A DNA stretch of 64,000 nucleotides from Agapanthus africanus (Eukaryota > Streptophyta > Magnoliopsida > Asparagales > Amaryllidaceae): positions 702,410,761 to 702,474,760 of the forward strand of contig CM057339.1 in assembly GCA_030015575.1 (NCBI GenBank), given 5' to 3'. Both the position numbers and the translations under genes were made by a program. Every line of letters begins with the position of its first letter. Position 1 is the first letter of the stretch. This document shows, piece after piece, positions 24,451-36,150 of the stretch. Under the pieces are notes generated by a model that was not told the DNA's origin, searched no databases, and worked only from the letters and a program-made list of their open reading frames with translations.

Positions 24451-25267
24451 CGATATGTATATTCTAGTATTATATTCATTGTGTTATTCTATCACTTTGG
24501 GTATTTTTATTTTGATACGAATACGAATATGTATATACGATAGAGTGTATTCCGTATTTATATAGAAAACATTTTAGAAGGAGGACACCTCATTTCCTTC
24601 GTTTTCTTTTCTAAGAAATTAGAAATGAGATGGAGGGGTGAAGTGGCATGAGAATGGTGTGAAGCATGGTTGAATAAGATAGTCAAATGAATTTATAATT
24701 CATTTATCTACACTATTCAAGTATGGTTGGTTTTAATATTGCAAAATATCTTTTAACAAAACCATGCTTGCATTATTGATGGTATGAGAATTTTCATTTT
24801 CACCATTCTCATTCTCTCTCCTTACTTGAGCTCCTCCTTTCTCTTCAACTCTATACTCTCATGAGTTAAGAATCAATGGTTGAAGTGAGATTGAAAACCA
24901 CTAGAACAACACTACTGCATCTCTAAGCACTCTAGACTAGTATCCTAGAATCTTTAGTTGCTCCATTGATTTTTAGTGTGGAGGTAGAGCTATGAACCAC
25001 ATCTCTCGGGTGGATCATCTATAACGGTGGAAGACCGGTGGTTAAGCTCGATCAAGGAGACCCCAATGTGCTAAGAAAGAGGGTAGAAGACCGAAGGACA
25101 CGGATCATTCGGTATAACCCTTCTTTCATAGATAAAACTCCTAATAGTTTCTAGTTTAGGGTATGGTTTGATCACTTGGGTTAAGTTGGTTGTGCTTGCT
25201 TAAAAAAAGAAGTTTTTGTGCATTCCACTTCTCTACTTCGATGTAGAGTGAGCACAACTAACCAACA
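22993..25267 (+). mobile_element. LTR of a Ty1/copia-type element, diverged
   Basis: It starts TGTTGGATATATATGCCCT, resembling the 30730 LTR start TGTTAGTTATATGTATGCCC. It keeps the order of motifs of that LTR (the gacgtttaccacc-type block near 23940, the cgaaacgaaata-like block near 24185). It ends CTAACCAACA at a degenerate primer site. The first ~65 bp are duplicated in tandem (23000-23100). An (AT)n run lies at 24412-24448. Confidence 0.7.
24412..24448. repeat. (AT)n microsatellite inside the LTR
   Basis: Alternating TA, uninterrupted. Confidence 0.95.
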
Positions 25268-25279
25268 TAGTATCATAGC
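25268..25279 (+). promoter_or_regulatory. degenerate primer binding site
   Basis: TAGTATCATAGC matches TGGTATCAGAGC at 10 of 12 bases and directly follows the LTR end. Confidence 0.65.
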
Positions 25280-27725
25280 CATCCAAACATTAGAAACTAG
25301 TAATAGACGATATTTTAGTTTCAAAACCGAAAAATTCCGATTTTCAAAACCCGCTCTCTGTTTAAAAAAAAATTTGGTCTTTGAAATTTTTTTAAACAAG
25401 TGCAGAGGCCTACTCTTGATATGTTAGTGACACACAATGAAAACGAGAAAATTTGATCGTACAAAAACCGCCCAAATCCTCAATATCCCTGCTGCCGGCG
25501 GTTTTGTGGTATCCTCTTGTCCTCGTTTTCATTCAGTGTCTTGGGTTTTAAGAATTAGGATTTTTGGTCTTGTTTGATTTGTTCCAGATTTCACTTAGTG
25601 TTATCTTTGCTTTGGGGCAACATGGAAAGTTTGGAACTTGAAACTTTTGCATTGTTGATCTCTGTGATGTGGTGTGTGTGTTTTCAAATGTCGTTTATTT
25701 GCTATATGTCATTTAGACCGAGTTGCACATACTTGCTTCTGTTGCTGTGATATTTATATCTGTGATGGTTTATTTGGATTGTCGTATTGGATAATCCCTA
25801 ATACAATGTTTGTAGTACAGTTTTGATTTATTTGTATATTCATTATTGCGAGGCGAGCGTTCGACATGTGGACTGTCGTTTCCGTCAGTTTGTATATTCT
25901 TTTATTGGTTCACGGCCGGGTTGAGGTCGGTGTCATCATTGTATGTATTTTTCTTTTTTGTACTAGAATTACCCCATGGAGGGGTGCTCGAGTAGCCAGG
26001 TTCTAGAGGGCAACGGGGTCCCATTTCATGGCGTTGAGACCGGAGTGCCTTACTCTAGAATTGGCGGGCTATTCGCCGCACTCGTAGGGGGTATAGGATG
26101 ACCCAAGGTGGGATGCTCAAGTTACCGGATTGCATGAAGTGCTGGGTAGCCCATTCACTTCGTTGATTGGGGTTGCCTCACTTCTGGGATTGGCGGGTAA
26201 CTTGCCGCACTCGTAGGGGTCTTGGTTTTACATTGCACTGGCTATCCACACGACCGGGGAACGTCGAGTTTCATTTGCGGCTCAAATGAAACCCGGGCCT
26301 CCTAAATTATCCGCTATTCCATGTTGCTTATCGCTATTCTGTGATGTTGCTTATATCATGCCTGAGATGAATGGTTATATATATATATATATATATTTAT
26401 ATACTAGTAGATATTGTGTATGTTTTGCATCCACGCTAGTCCAGCCCCCGCTCTGCCGTTAGTTAAGTATCCTAACGGTGTATGATGGGGCTCCGTGGCG
26501 AATGCAGATGTCATATACGTACATTTTATTTTTGTTCTTTTTTTGTGTGATAGGATTTAATTGATGAGATCACATTAATTTTGATTAATGTAAGGAAAAA
26601 GAAACCTAAAAGATGTTGGAACAAATTTTCGAAAAACTATAGTCATATTCTTTCGCTTTGCATAGTGGTATTCGGTTAGGAATATCTAGAACCTCATTCG
26701 AGAAGACAAGAGCCTAGATACCTTCATGGGGAGTGACCTCTTGAGTAAAAGTTTATCTTACTATAGAATACTCGGTTTTCTTCAAAACCAATAGTTTTCG
26801 AAAGCGGAGCCCAAACCATTCTTTTTCAAAACTACTCGGTTTCGTCAATGATATCAAGTTCATTACGTTAAAGGGTTTTTCGCCAAAAACCCAGCCGTAG
26901 ACCTCCTTCATTTCGGATGAATAGTATATAGTATACGTGCTACGTTTGTTGGCCTTTGTCAAGGCGTAGTGTACGGTAGTTAGATATTGCTTGTCTGTTA
27001 CATAGAGATGCGATTATCTAGGACAGCCATATATCTTTGTTGGCCTTTGTCAAGAGTTTATACGGGTGGGTCTAAATTAATTCAAGATAATGATGGGTTC
27101 AACTTGACTAGTGGTTTATGGTTTCTTGGCCTTTGTCAAGGTCATAAACCACCAGGGGCAAAAACCACACCGGGAGTTTCAAATATACGGGAAACTTGCT
27201 AGTGTTGCATACCTTCTGGAATGTGGTGACTAGAATGGCTTCCATCTAGGTTATCACGCGATGATAGTTGGATCCCAATCCCACTGATGAGTAAGATTAC
27301 TCTTGGAAGATATTTTTCACTTCATAATTAGCTGACCTATTAGATATCTAGAAAAGTGTTAACAGGGCTACGCCTCTGCCAAAACAAGATTTATTTTAAT
27401 TAGGTCCGTGCGAGAGCACGGGAACCTCTATCGGAGTACCAACACCTACCTGGATGAACGATTAGTGAACTTGTAAGGTGCAAATGATCCCGACTAGTTT
27501 TCCTTTTAAGCTTTGAAGGAAAATTCGAGGAAACAGTGGGAGCCATGCTGATTAGATAAACTAATAACCAATCTAATTTTGCAAGAGCGCACGCTGAGTG
27601 TTTCTTTTCTCTCTCTCCAGATAGCAACCAATTCACGCCTTAATCAAGATAATAAAATGTATGACTTGACTGAACCAGTTTATTACACTGGGCTGGGGAA
27701 CGTTGGTCCAGCTCTAATTTGTTGT
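25280..27725 (+). mobile_element. non-coding leader of the 22993 copia-type element, truncated
   Basis: Block order matches 32967-36190 of the 30730 element. Both have a stem-loop about 195 bases past the primer site (25462-25508), a ctctgccgttagt block (26451), a tttgcatagtggta block (26655), three TTGGCCTTTGTCAA hairpins near 26949, 27039 and 27128, and gtccgtgcgagagcacggg (27403). Similarity ends near 27725, before any protease or RT, so the coding part is gone. Confidence 0.65.
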
Positions 27726-28681
27726 TCGGCACGATTTATTACATTTTAATACCAACCATTTTCTATTATTTTGTCAATGAACATTGCTAACTAATCCGTG
27801 TCTACTCATTAGTATAGATTACAGGTACACAAGCAAAAACACTGGAGACGGTACACAACATGCATAGAAACGACAATTTTTAGCCGGAACTGCAAACGGG
27901 ACAGAATACAGATCAGATTGAATGAGTTTGCAACAAATAAAGAGTTGTGTACAAAAATAATTTTTGTTTTGGTCCAACATGATCATGTGTGAACAGGTGT
28001 GAACATGGACTTAACCATATGTATCAAGTGGGCAAACACCATCATGGTGTTGTGCAAGTGGGTGCACAAGTGGGCATGGTAATGAGAACTTGAAAAAGAG
28101 TTGATTTGAAATGTGAATCATTGCAACTTGATCATTTTCCTTCTCTGTTCAATACTCTAAATTTCACCCATGTGTGAATTATAACAAATTGCAACTACAG
28201 AGAGATGATCAAGTGACCAGAAGACTACAGACCAAAGGTGGGCCCCAGTCACCAATATTTGGCCACAGATTTATTCCATATGGCCGCAATTTGCTGCCAT
28301 GTCAATGCCAAATTGGCTCGTACAACTTTGGTGGGTCCCTGATGGTATTGCCAGTCCACTGGTGTATGCAATTTCTATTTTTGCAAGTTCTATAAATAGT
28401 AGATCAGTTTATGAGAAATGGATGTGCAATTTCACTACTTGTAATCACTTTTGATAAAATTTTGTGTTTCTTTTACATGATGTGTGAGTAGTTTTTTACT
28501 TAGGCAATGGTGAGATAGGTTGATGAATGGTTTGCCTTTCAACTCTTCATGCTTGATTCTTAGCACTTTTTGCATTTCTTTTCTTAATGTATACAATATT
28601 ATTGTGTTTTGCTTGATAGGATATGTTGTTTTGAATGGTTGTAAATCAACATTTAACACATATCCTATTCTTTCTTTACAT
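27726..28681. other. unassigned spacer
   Basis: No coding frame stands out. A TATA-like TATAAATAG lies at 28391-28399 and a short stem-loop (TAGGATATGT with ACACATATCCTA) at 28617-28670. It could contain an unrecognised LTR. Confidence 0.4.
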
Positions 28682-29313
28682 TGTAGGGTTGCTAGGCACG
28701 CGCACAAGGGTCTACGAGGCATCAACCATGCCCGATTAAAAAATTAGCCGTGCCGAACAACCCGAATACGGATCTTTAAACTAGAGATTAGGCGAAAACA
28801 AGCATGCTAAACACTTTAACACTAAGTGAGAGGGATTACAACCTTTGTAGATCCGGTCCTTCACTTCATATGCTCCGTGTTGTGGTCCCTTCGCTGCGAT
28901 CATCGGGATCCGGACTCTCGAGAGGTTCCACGAAGAGAAAGATGCAAGCTTTGCTTCCGATCTTCGATACTAAGATGATCTACCTTGAAGTTTCTTTAAC
29001 ACAAGCTAACACTCATGAAATGATGTGAACACCCTTATCTAAATGGCAAGGGAAGATGAGGATGATGAAGTAGGATTTTTGCTCTCTTTATTTATCTTTT
29101 TCTCATATTTATTCATCACTTTGGAAAAATCAAGCAAGCTTTTTCATGAAAGAATGAAGGAAGAAGAAGATGAACATGATTAGAATCCTTTTGTGATGAA
29201 TAGGAAAAGAATAATATGATGAATAATGCAACCATGGTCAAGTAAACCTTTGTAGAGAATTAACTAGGGTTAGGGTTTGGGTTGGGTTAAAGCATGAGTC
29301 ACTTACAAATATC
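28682..29313 (-). repeat. copia LTR, reverse orientation, part 1 (split by the Tat element)
   Basis: Plus-strand TGTAGGGTTGCTAGGCAC is the inverse of the family's LTR end (GTGCCTAGGAACCTTTCA). The block with ctttgtagatccg (28849) and gggcttcga-type text follows in the inverse order of 32640-32930. No primer site precedes it, so it is a solo or 3' LTR. It continues at 62937. Confidence 0.7.
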
Positions 29314-29363
29314 TGTTTCCTGATTTAAAATCAGAAAAGCTTATGGAAAAAGCTTCAGAAGAG

Positions 29364-29834
29364 GGTCACATGCTTACACGTGACCAGCAGTCACGTGTTG
29401 GCACGTGACATCTAAAAGCATCATCAAGGCAGATTCAGCTTCCTGACTACATCAAAGAAAAGGGGTTCAGAAAGGGTCACGTGCCCCCACGTGACCAGGG
29501 TCACGTGTTGGCACGTGACATTTTAAAGCGGATTCAAAGGCACATCGGTTCCCTGATCAAATCAAGGAAAAAGCTTCAAAAGAGGTCACGTGCTCCCACG
29601 TGACCAGGGGTCACGTGTCGGCACGTGACGCTCAAAACATCAGAATTGTTCTCCAGTTAAATCAAGAAAAAGAGTCCAGACAAGGGTCACGTGCTCACAC
29701 GTGACCAGGGGTCACGTGGTGGCACGTGACGGTTAAGCAGCAACCAGAAGACAGCGCAAAAAGAAAGAGGAAGGCTCGTTCCAAGGGGGTCACGTGCCCA
29801 CACGTAACCATGGGTCACGTGGTCACACGTGACC
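29364..29834. repeat. five pairs of CACGTG stem-loops with 4-nt loops
   Basis: Pairs lie at 29364-29409, 29475-29519, 29584-29629, 29685-29730 and 29788-29834. Each hairpin has the stem (G)GTCACGTG and CACGTGAC(C) around exactly four variable bases. First loops are CTTA, CCCC, CTCC, CTCA, CCCA; second loops are TTGG, TTGG, TCGG, GTGG, GTCA. CACGTG is also the plant G-box core, so transcription factor binding is possible. The 3' LTR carries the same array near 59366-59836. Confidence 0.9.
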
Positions 29835-30152
29835 GGCTTTCAAAGCCCATTTTGTCAACAGAATTAAATTCTGTAAAAAGATTCAAATCTTTCCAAAGGA
29901 AGGCGATTATCTGGAACCAATCGAATTGAAGAGTCAGAGGTGATTAAATATCATCTATCTATGGGAAAATCTCGGGTTTGGAAAGATTTCCCCTTTAAAT
30001 CTAACCGAAATATCAAAGGAGAATCCCTGGATTTGAAATCCAATGGTGAATAAAATTCACCTAATAATCCAAAGGTCAAAAACGAATGATGGATGCAAAT
30101 CAAATCTCTCAATGAAGATTCGTCAAAAACTAATTGATTCGGCTGCTTCTCC

Positions 30153-30160
30153 TATAAATA
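30153..30160 (+). promoter_or_regulatory. TATA box of the Tat 5' LTR
   Basis: TATAAATA within CTCCTATAAATAGGAG, upstream of the palindrome-rich leader and 1.3 kb downstream of the CACGTG array start. The 3' LTR copy is at about 60155. Confidence 0.75.
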
Positions 30161-30309
30161 GGAGCCAAGAGACACAGGGATGAAAAAAAAATAGAGAAAG
30201 AGATATATACACAGAGAAAAAGAAAAGGGAGAGAGCTTTGATACTTTGAGAAATTTGGATCTTCTGCAAAAGAAAACCCTAGGTAAGAAAGGGAAAAGCT
30301 CCTTGAAAG

Positions 30310-30725
30310 AAAAGAGAATTTAATTCTCAACAGAGTTTAACTCTGATATATAAAACAGAAGAACATATTTCTTCTCTCTTTGATAGAGGATATGCAAAGT
30401 GCACATCTCCCCTTGAAGTTGAGAATTTAATTCTCAATGGGTTGAGATCCTGCCATGCAGATCCAAAACATAGAGAGGAAATGGAAGCACGAGAATTTAA
30501 TTCTCACAGAACTATAGGAATTGAATTCCTTTAAAATAAAATTAGGGCTTGACCCTGTGCTATGGGAATTTAATTCCTTCAGAACAAAAAGAAACAGGGT
30601 TTAACCCTAATTAAGAACTTAGTTCTGTTGAAACAACGGGAATTTAATTCCCTTAATCATAATTCTTTAACAGAGAATGGGAATTCAATTCCTTAAAAGC
30701 TTTTATTAGGGTTTAACCCTATTCA
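30310..30725. repeat. chain of short palindromes centred on TTYAA (first part)
   Basis: Twelve or so palindromes keep a TT(T/C/G)AA-type centre and change both arms together. Examples are GAGAATTTAATTCTC, CAGAGTTTAACTCTG, AGGGTTTAACCCT, AGAACTTAGTTCT and GGGAATTTAATTCCC. They continue past the copia insertion at 41143-41260. Confidence 0.85.
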
Positions 30726-30729
30726 GTTC

Positions 30730-32954
30730 TGTTAGTTATATGTATGCCCTAGAGGCCATTACTGTACATAGGATGTATATTGTAGTGGATGCTGGGACGT
30801 ATATAGGAATGACTTTCTTGCTCGACATGATAGTATGCTATCTGGTTACACTTTAACTTAACGTGTATACTGATTGTCTCTCTGTTACATGTTGGTAAAG
30901 CCCTTAGGATGTGTACTTGACTACCTGGACTATGATGCGGATCATACTAGTGGGGACATGGTAGTCTATAAGTACATCCTTCAAAGTCCCTAGTCGTGGG
31001 TATATCGAGACGGGGCATCGATATACCAGAGTAGACTAGCGTATACCTTCTCGACCCATACAGATGGGCGATGGATGATCCCATATCCATCGGTGTTTGA
31101 CATCGGAGATCATATACGAGTGCTCAGTGGAGACTGGGTACACTGGACGGACTCGCCGAGAACTCCCAGATGGTATTATACCTCACGTCAGATGGCAGTT
31201 CTCTGGTGACACTGGTACAGAGTAGTCTGTTGACCCGAGATCGTCATAGACTCTTGTGTGGTTCCCACTGTGCTTTGATTTCCATCTTACCACGTCCAAG
31301 AGGGCGTGCAAAACGGTGGTTTTTGGGTACAGTCCCGAGTCACATGGAGGCAATGAGCGATAGGAGGGGATTCGTCTCTCCCGGTATAGGGGGTTGATGT
31401 TGCGCTGTGTTCGATTGGCTATAAGAGGAAATCCCTGGCCAGGGTTGCTGAGATTTACTGGTAAGTGTTACCGGTAGTTTCTCGAAGTGTTATAGACCTT
31501 ATATCGACACGACTTATCGGGCTATTGGGGTCTGACGTTTACCACCCCTAGGCGAGATATGCGACATATCAGACGATCAGACCGGACTGTACGGTAGTGT
31601 TACTGGTTGGATTCACTGGAGTGTGAGCGGGCTTGCTCGTCGATCTTCTGATCGCTCAATACCCGGGTGGCCGTTACGTTTAGCAGACCGCTTGCGGCTT
31701 GTGGGTGTTTGATATGATCATCACCTGCTGCCGGCGTATTGACGAGTCTTTAGAGTCCTACACAGAGGTTTCCTGGCTCAAGCGAAACGAAATAGGAGCG
31801 CATATGAGATATGTGCGGGACCGAGAATAATGCGTGTATGTGATACCGTATTATATTCTCGCGATGAATGTATCGATTGGTTGTATACGATATAACCTAG
31901 TTATCGAATCAAGTAATGATTCGATAAGTCGATACATTGTATACTAGTCGGTTATATGCGATATGACCGGGTCGTTAAATCAAGTGTTGATTTAATGATT
32001 TAATGTATAATTATATATTTGATATATTATTTTGCATTAACTAGTATTGGTTCACTTTAAATGGTTTTTTCTCGCTCGGATGTGCGCATTATATATGTGA
32101 TATGATTTTGTGCACTTGCTTGTATCATGTTTGATGATGCATGCTTTTTGGTTAAGTGTAAAGTATTAAACCTTGGTTAATGAAATGGTTAGGGTTTATT
32201 ATTTATTATTCATTTATCTTATTTAGTTATCCATTTATTTTTGATAAATGAATAAAAGAAAATGAAATGAAATGGTGGCTTTCATTTTTTGTTTTCATGA
32301 AGCTTCATGAACACTTTGATTAAGTGACCATTTTGTCTCTAGCTTGACCCTAACCATTCCTTTAACCATGATTGATTCTCTACACATTACCATAGTTAGC
32401 ATTATGATAAGAAATGATCATTATTCTAATTCAATTAATCTTATCATAAGACTTTCTTCTTCTTCTTCATCTTCTTCCATGAAGAAAGCAAGCTCCATCA
32501 ATGGTGATTGATGGAAATGAGTGAGAAATCCAATTCTAAAGTCTACCCACTTCCTATTTCTTCATCCTCTACCTCTTGCCAAGTAGTAGAGTGTGTTTTC
32601 TTCACAAGTTTCTTGACTTGGTGAAGTCGGAGCTTGATTTAGCGATGCCTCGACGTAGATCATCTTCGGCATGGACATCGATGACCTAGCCCGTCCATTC
32701 TCCGATGAAGCCGACGCTAGAGCTCGGGACTTGTTATGGACAGCGAGGAGACTTCATTGCGGAGCTATGGAGGTGGACAAACGGATCTACAAAGGTTGTA
32801 TTTCCGTATTCCCTTAGTTAATTGTTAACTAGTTCATTTCTCGCCTAAATATCTAGCCGACGATCCGTAGTCGGGTCTCTCAGCACCCGTAAAATTTTAT
32901 ATTGGCATGTTCGATGCCTTGTGAGACCACTATAGGGTGCCTAGGAACCTTTCA
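30730..32954 (+). repeat. 5' LTR of the nested copia
   Basis: TG...CA ends; near-identical partner at 38911-41127. Open frames inside (for example 31170-31397) recur in each LTR copy and are not genes. Confidence 0.95.
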
Positions 32955-32967
32955 CTGGTATCAGAGC
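32955..32967 (+). promoter_or_regulatory. primer binding site, tRNA-Met type
   Basis: CTGGTATCAGAGC directly abuts the LTR end and matches the copia consensus. Confidence 0.9.
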
Positions 32968-33155
32968 CTAGCTAGAGCCTTAGGCGAAGTCCAGACGGAA
33001 TTTGAAGTCCGAACGAACCCGAAACCCTATCACAAACATGCTCTCTGTCCTTTTTTCAAAAACGTGGATTTTTCCAGATTAAAAATGCTTAAAAAATTCA
33101 GCAGGGAATTTTAAGAATTACGACGCAAAAATTTACTGATGAACAGTAAAAACCA

Positions 33156-33200
33156 CGGCGGAACCGCGGCAGAAGCCTGCCTTCTGCGGCGGTTCCGCGG
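33156..33200 (+). other. long leader stem-loop
   Basis: Arms of 20 bp (33156-33175 and 33181-33200) pair at 18 positions around a 5-nt loop CCTGC. It is about 200 bases past the primer site, where retroelement leaders carry packaging or dimer signals. A differing hairpin sits at the same offset in the 22993 element. Confidence 0.75.
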
Positions 33201-36150
33201 CGGAATGATGACGTCATCGTACACTGTTTGCACAGTAACTCCTATTATATTATGCTGGATTTTCTGGGTATTTTTAAAATTTATTCAAGAGTTGAATTTT
33301 CTGGAGTTGTTTTGGGGGTTCGGTGTTTCGATCGGGGCATCAAATTTTGTCTATTTGGCTTTCCGGATAAATTTTAGAATATGTTAAAATGTTCGACCGG
33401 ATATAAATACCCAATTTTTCCCCTGTCGGGAAATTTCCAAGTGTTGGACTTTTCCGTAGTTTAACGACGTTCTAAGTAGTGCAAGTAACGTGATGGACCC
33501 TCTAGAAGACAACAAACCTTAACTCGATTATGTGACCGTCTTGAACTGCCCTTTGAACCTTCGGGTTTGGGGCAGTACGGCGTGCCACATGTGAGGCGTT
33601 GGCTTGACCCTTCTACGGCTGGACCGTTGGTACTGAGGCACGAACTGAATGTTTTTAGACTTGTTTCATGTGTTGATCTGTATCGGGAAAACTTGGGTGT
33701 TCGATTGTTCGATCGGAAAGTTTAACATTTTCTGTTTATCCGGAATGTGATACAATAATTGGAATTCACAAGTAGTTATGAGATAACTGAATGAATATTA
33801 TAAACATAGCAGTTTAGTCTCACTTGATCGGTTGCCACGGAATTTTGATGTGATCAAAAGTCCGTCGCAATCACGTAGCGTACGCGGATACTCGCCGGGT
33901 AAACTTAATAGACAGCTACACCCCATAGCCCCGACCAAGTGACTGTAGGAGAACCCCGTCGCCGAAAGCATCCGTTCGGGTGCTCGCGGCAGCGGTGTTC
34001 CGCCTTGGTGCACTTCGTCGACGGTATCGGGGGTGCGGCCGCCTACTAAAGTTTGCGACGAGCATTCGATCAGGATGTCGGGAATCTTGTTGAATTGTCC
34101 GACTTGATATTGAAAAGAGTTTTCGATTTTGAGACTAAAATGCGGGGTTTATAATTGTTAGGCATGTGATGTCTAAGTAATTCATTTGATTAGGCATGCG
34201 ATGTCTATGCAGATTGCGGATTCCAACTGTTGTAGTTTTACACTTTCTTTTCTGTGACCGTAAGTGTAATATGTGATATCGCCGGTTTCGTTGCTATATG
34301 TCAACGACAATTGGGATGCGCATATTTACTTACGTTGATGACATGTGATGTTATGTGTTGCTGGATATGTTATATTGGATCGTCGTGTATGAATAGCCGG
34401 GGGTTTTTATGTGAGATGAGTGTTTTTTCATTTTCATTCATGTAAAAACTTGTATGTAATATTCTTTTATTGGGGCGCTTCCAGGTTGCGGAAGTAGTCA
34501 CCCTTTGTATATTATTTACTTTTCCGCACTAGGATAGATCCAAGGAGGAGGGCACAAGTAACCGGGTTCTGGAGTCCAGTGGGAGACCAACTCGAGGAGT
34601 CGAGTCCGGGTCTTCTAACTCCAGAATTGGTAGGGTTGCTTGCCGCTCTTGTAGGGGTCTAGGGGTGTGGGTTTGGCTATTCATCACGACCGTGGAATCC
34701 GTGTTTTATACTGGCTCGTATTGAAAACATGGACGTCCTAGTATATCCAATATTTCATATGTTTCTTCTGCTGCGATATCTGTGATGTGATCATGTGATG
34801 TTCTGTGATAGATACAGTATATAGTATATATGATATATTATATAGACGTTACTTATGTTTTACACCCGCGCTAGCCCTGCCCCACTCTGCCGTTAGTTAC
34901 CTAACCTAACGGTGCATGAGGGGACATCGAGGCGAATGCGGATGGCATAAGTGTACGTCGTATTTATCTGTAATGTTTAGGTACTTAAATGATGGGACTT
35001 CATTAATGTGATTAATGAAATAAAAGAAACCTAAGATGTTGTAGAATCGAATTTCAAAATAAAAAAGATAGCTACAGTTCTTGCTTTGCACAGCGGTATA
35101 TATGATATATCCTGCACCTTATTTGATAAGGAAAGGACCGAGATCCCTTCACCGGGAGTGACTCCTTTAGCAATAACTGGCAGATGCTACACACTCGGTT
35201 TGTCTTTTGATTGCTTTTAAGAGTTTTTGCTTTGCACAGTGATATATATGATATATCCCGCACCTCATTCGACGAGGAAAGGACCGACGATCCCTTCACC
35301 GGGAGTGACTCCTTTAGCAAAACTAGAAAAGCCTAAAAAACACTCCATTTCAAAATTCATTCGATCCTACAACGATATCAAGTTCATTACGCAATAGGTT
35401 TTCAGAAAAACCTGTCGTAGCCCTCCGTCATTTCAGATAAGTCCTACTTAGTATTCGTGCTACGTTTGTTGACCTCCGTCAAGGCGTAGTGTGCGGTAGC
35501 TAACTAGTATTTATCTGCTTATGCATATGATGCAGATTGGGTTAGGGTAGTCGTACGGCCTTGTTGACCTCCGTCAAGGGTCGTGCAGGTGGGTTTAATT
35601 CGATCAAGAAATGACGGGATGAACTTGACTAGTAGCCTATGGTTTGTTGACCTCCGTCAAGGTCATAGGGTGCTAGGGGCAAAATTATCGGGAATTTCAA
35701 GTGTTGAAATTTGCAATGAGATTGCATACCTTCTATGAGATAGTTGGATCCCGATACCCGCTGCGAGTAAGAGTTACTCCTGGGAGAGTTTTACACATTG
35801 CAATTAGCCGATCAAGTAGGTGTCTAGAAAGGTGTCAACGGGGTTACGCCTCTGGGAAAACGAGGTTTACATTTAATTAGGTCCGTGCGAAAGCACGGGG
35901 CACCTCCCTCAAAGTACCGACACTGGCCTGGCTGAAAGATTGGCGAACTTGTAGTGTGTAATTAATCCCGGCTAGTCTTTCCTTTTAGGGTTTGAAGGAA
36001 GATTTGATAAAAAGCAGTGGGAGTCATCCTGATTAGATAAAATAATAACCAATCTATTCTTGCAAGAGCGCACGCTGAGTGTTTTCTTCTCTCTCTCTCC
36101 TGGTAGCGACCATATCACGCCTTAATCAAGATAATAATACGGATTATTGA
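33201..36150 (+). other. long leader of the nested copia, no gag seen
   Basis: No gag domain or zinc knuckle could be found. It contains a tandem duplication of about 160 bp (about 35065-35215 and 35225-35335, each with ttgctttgcacag and ttcaccgggagtgactcc). Three TTGACCTCCGTCAA hairpins lie near 35468, 35563 and 35647. Confidence 0.6.

Noticed and set aside
27721..28764. 13-bp inverted match GTTGTTCGGCACG as transposon ends
   Set aside because: The right copy lies inside the reverse copia LTR that starts at 28682. A 13-bp inverted match is expected by chance many times in 64 kb.
29265..29285. Telomere-like TTAGGGTTT motifs (also near 62985)
   Set aside because: Single short motifs inside the copia LTR, not an array; common as telo-boxes in plant DNA.
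31170..31397. 75-codon frame recurring at 39351 and 63804
   Set aside because: It repeats because it lies in copies of one LTR; no coding signature.
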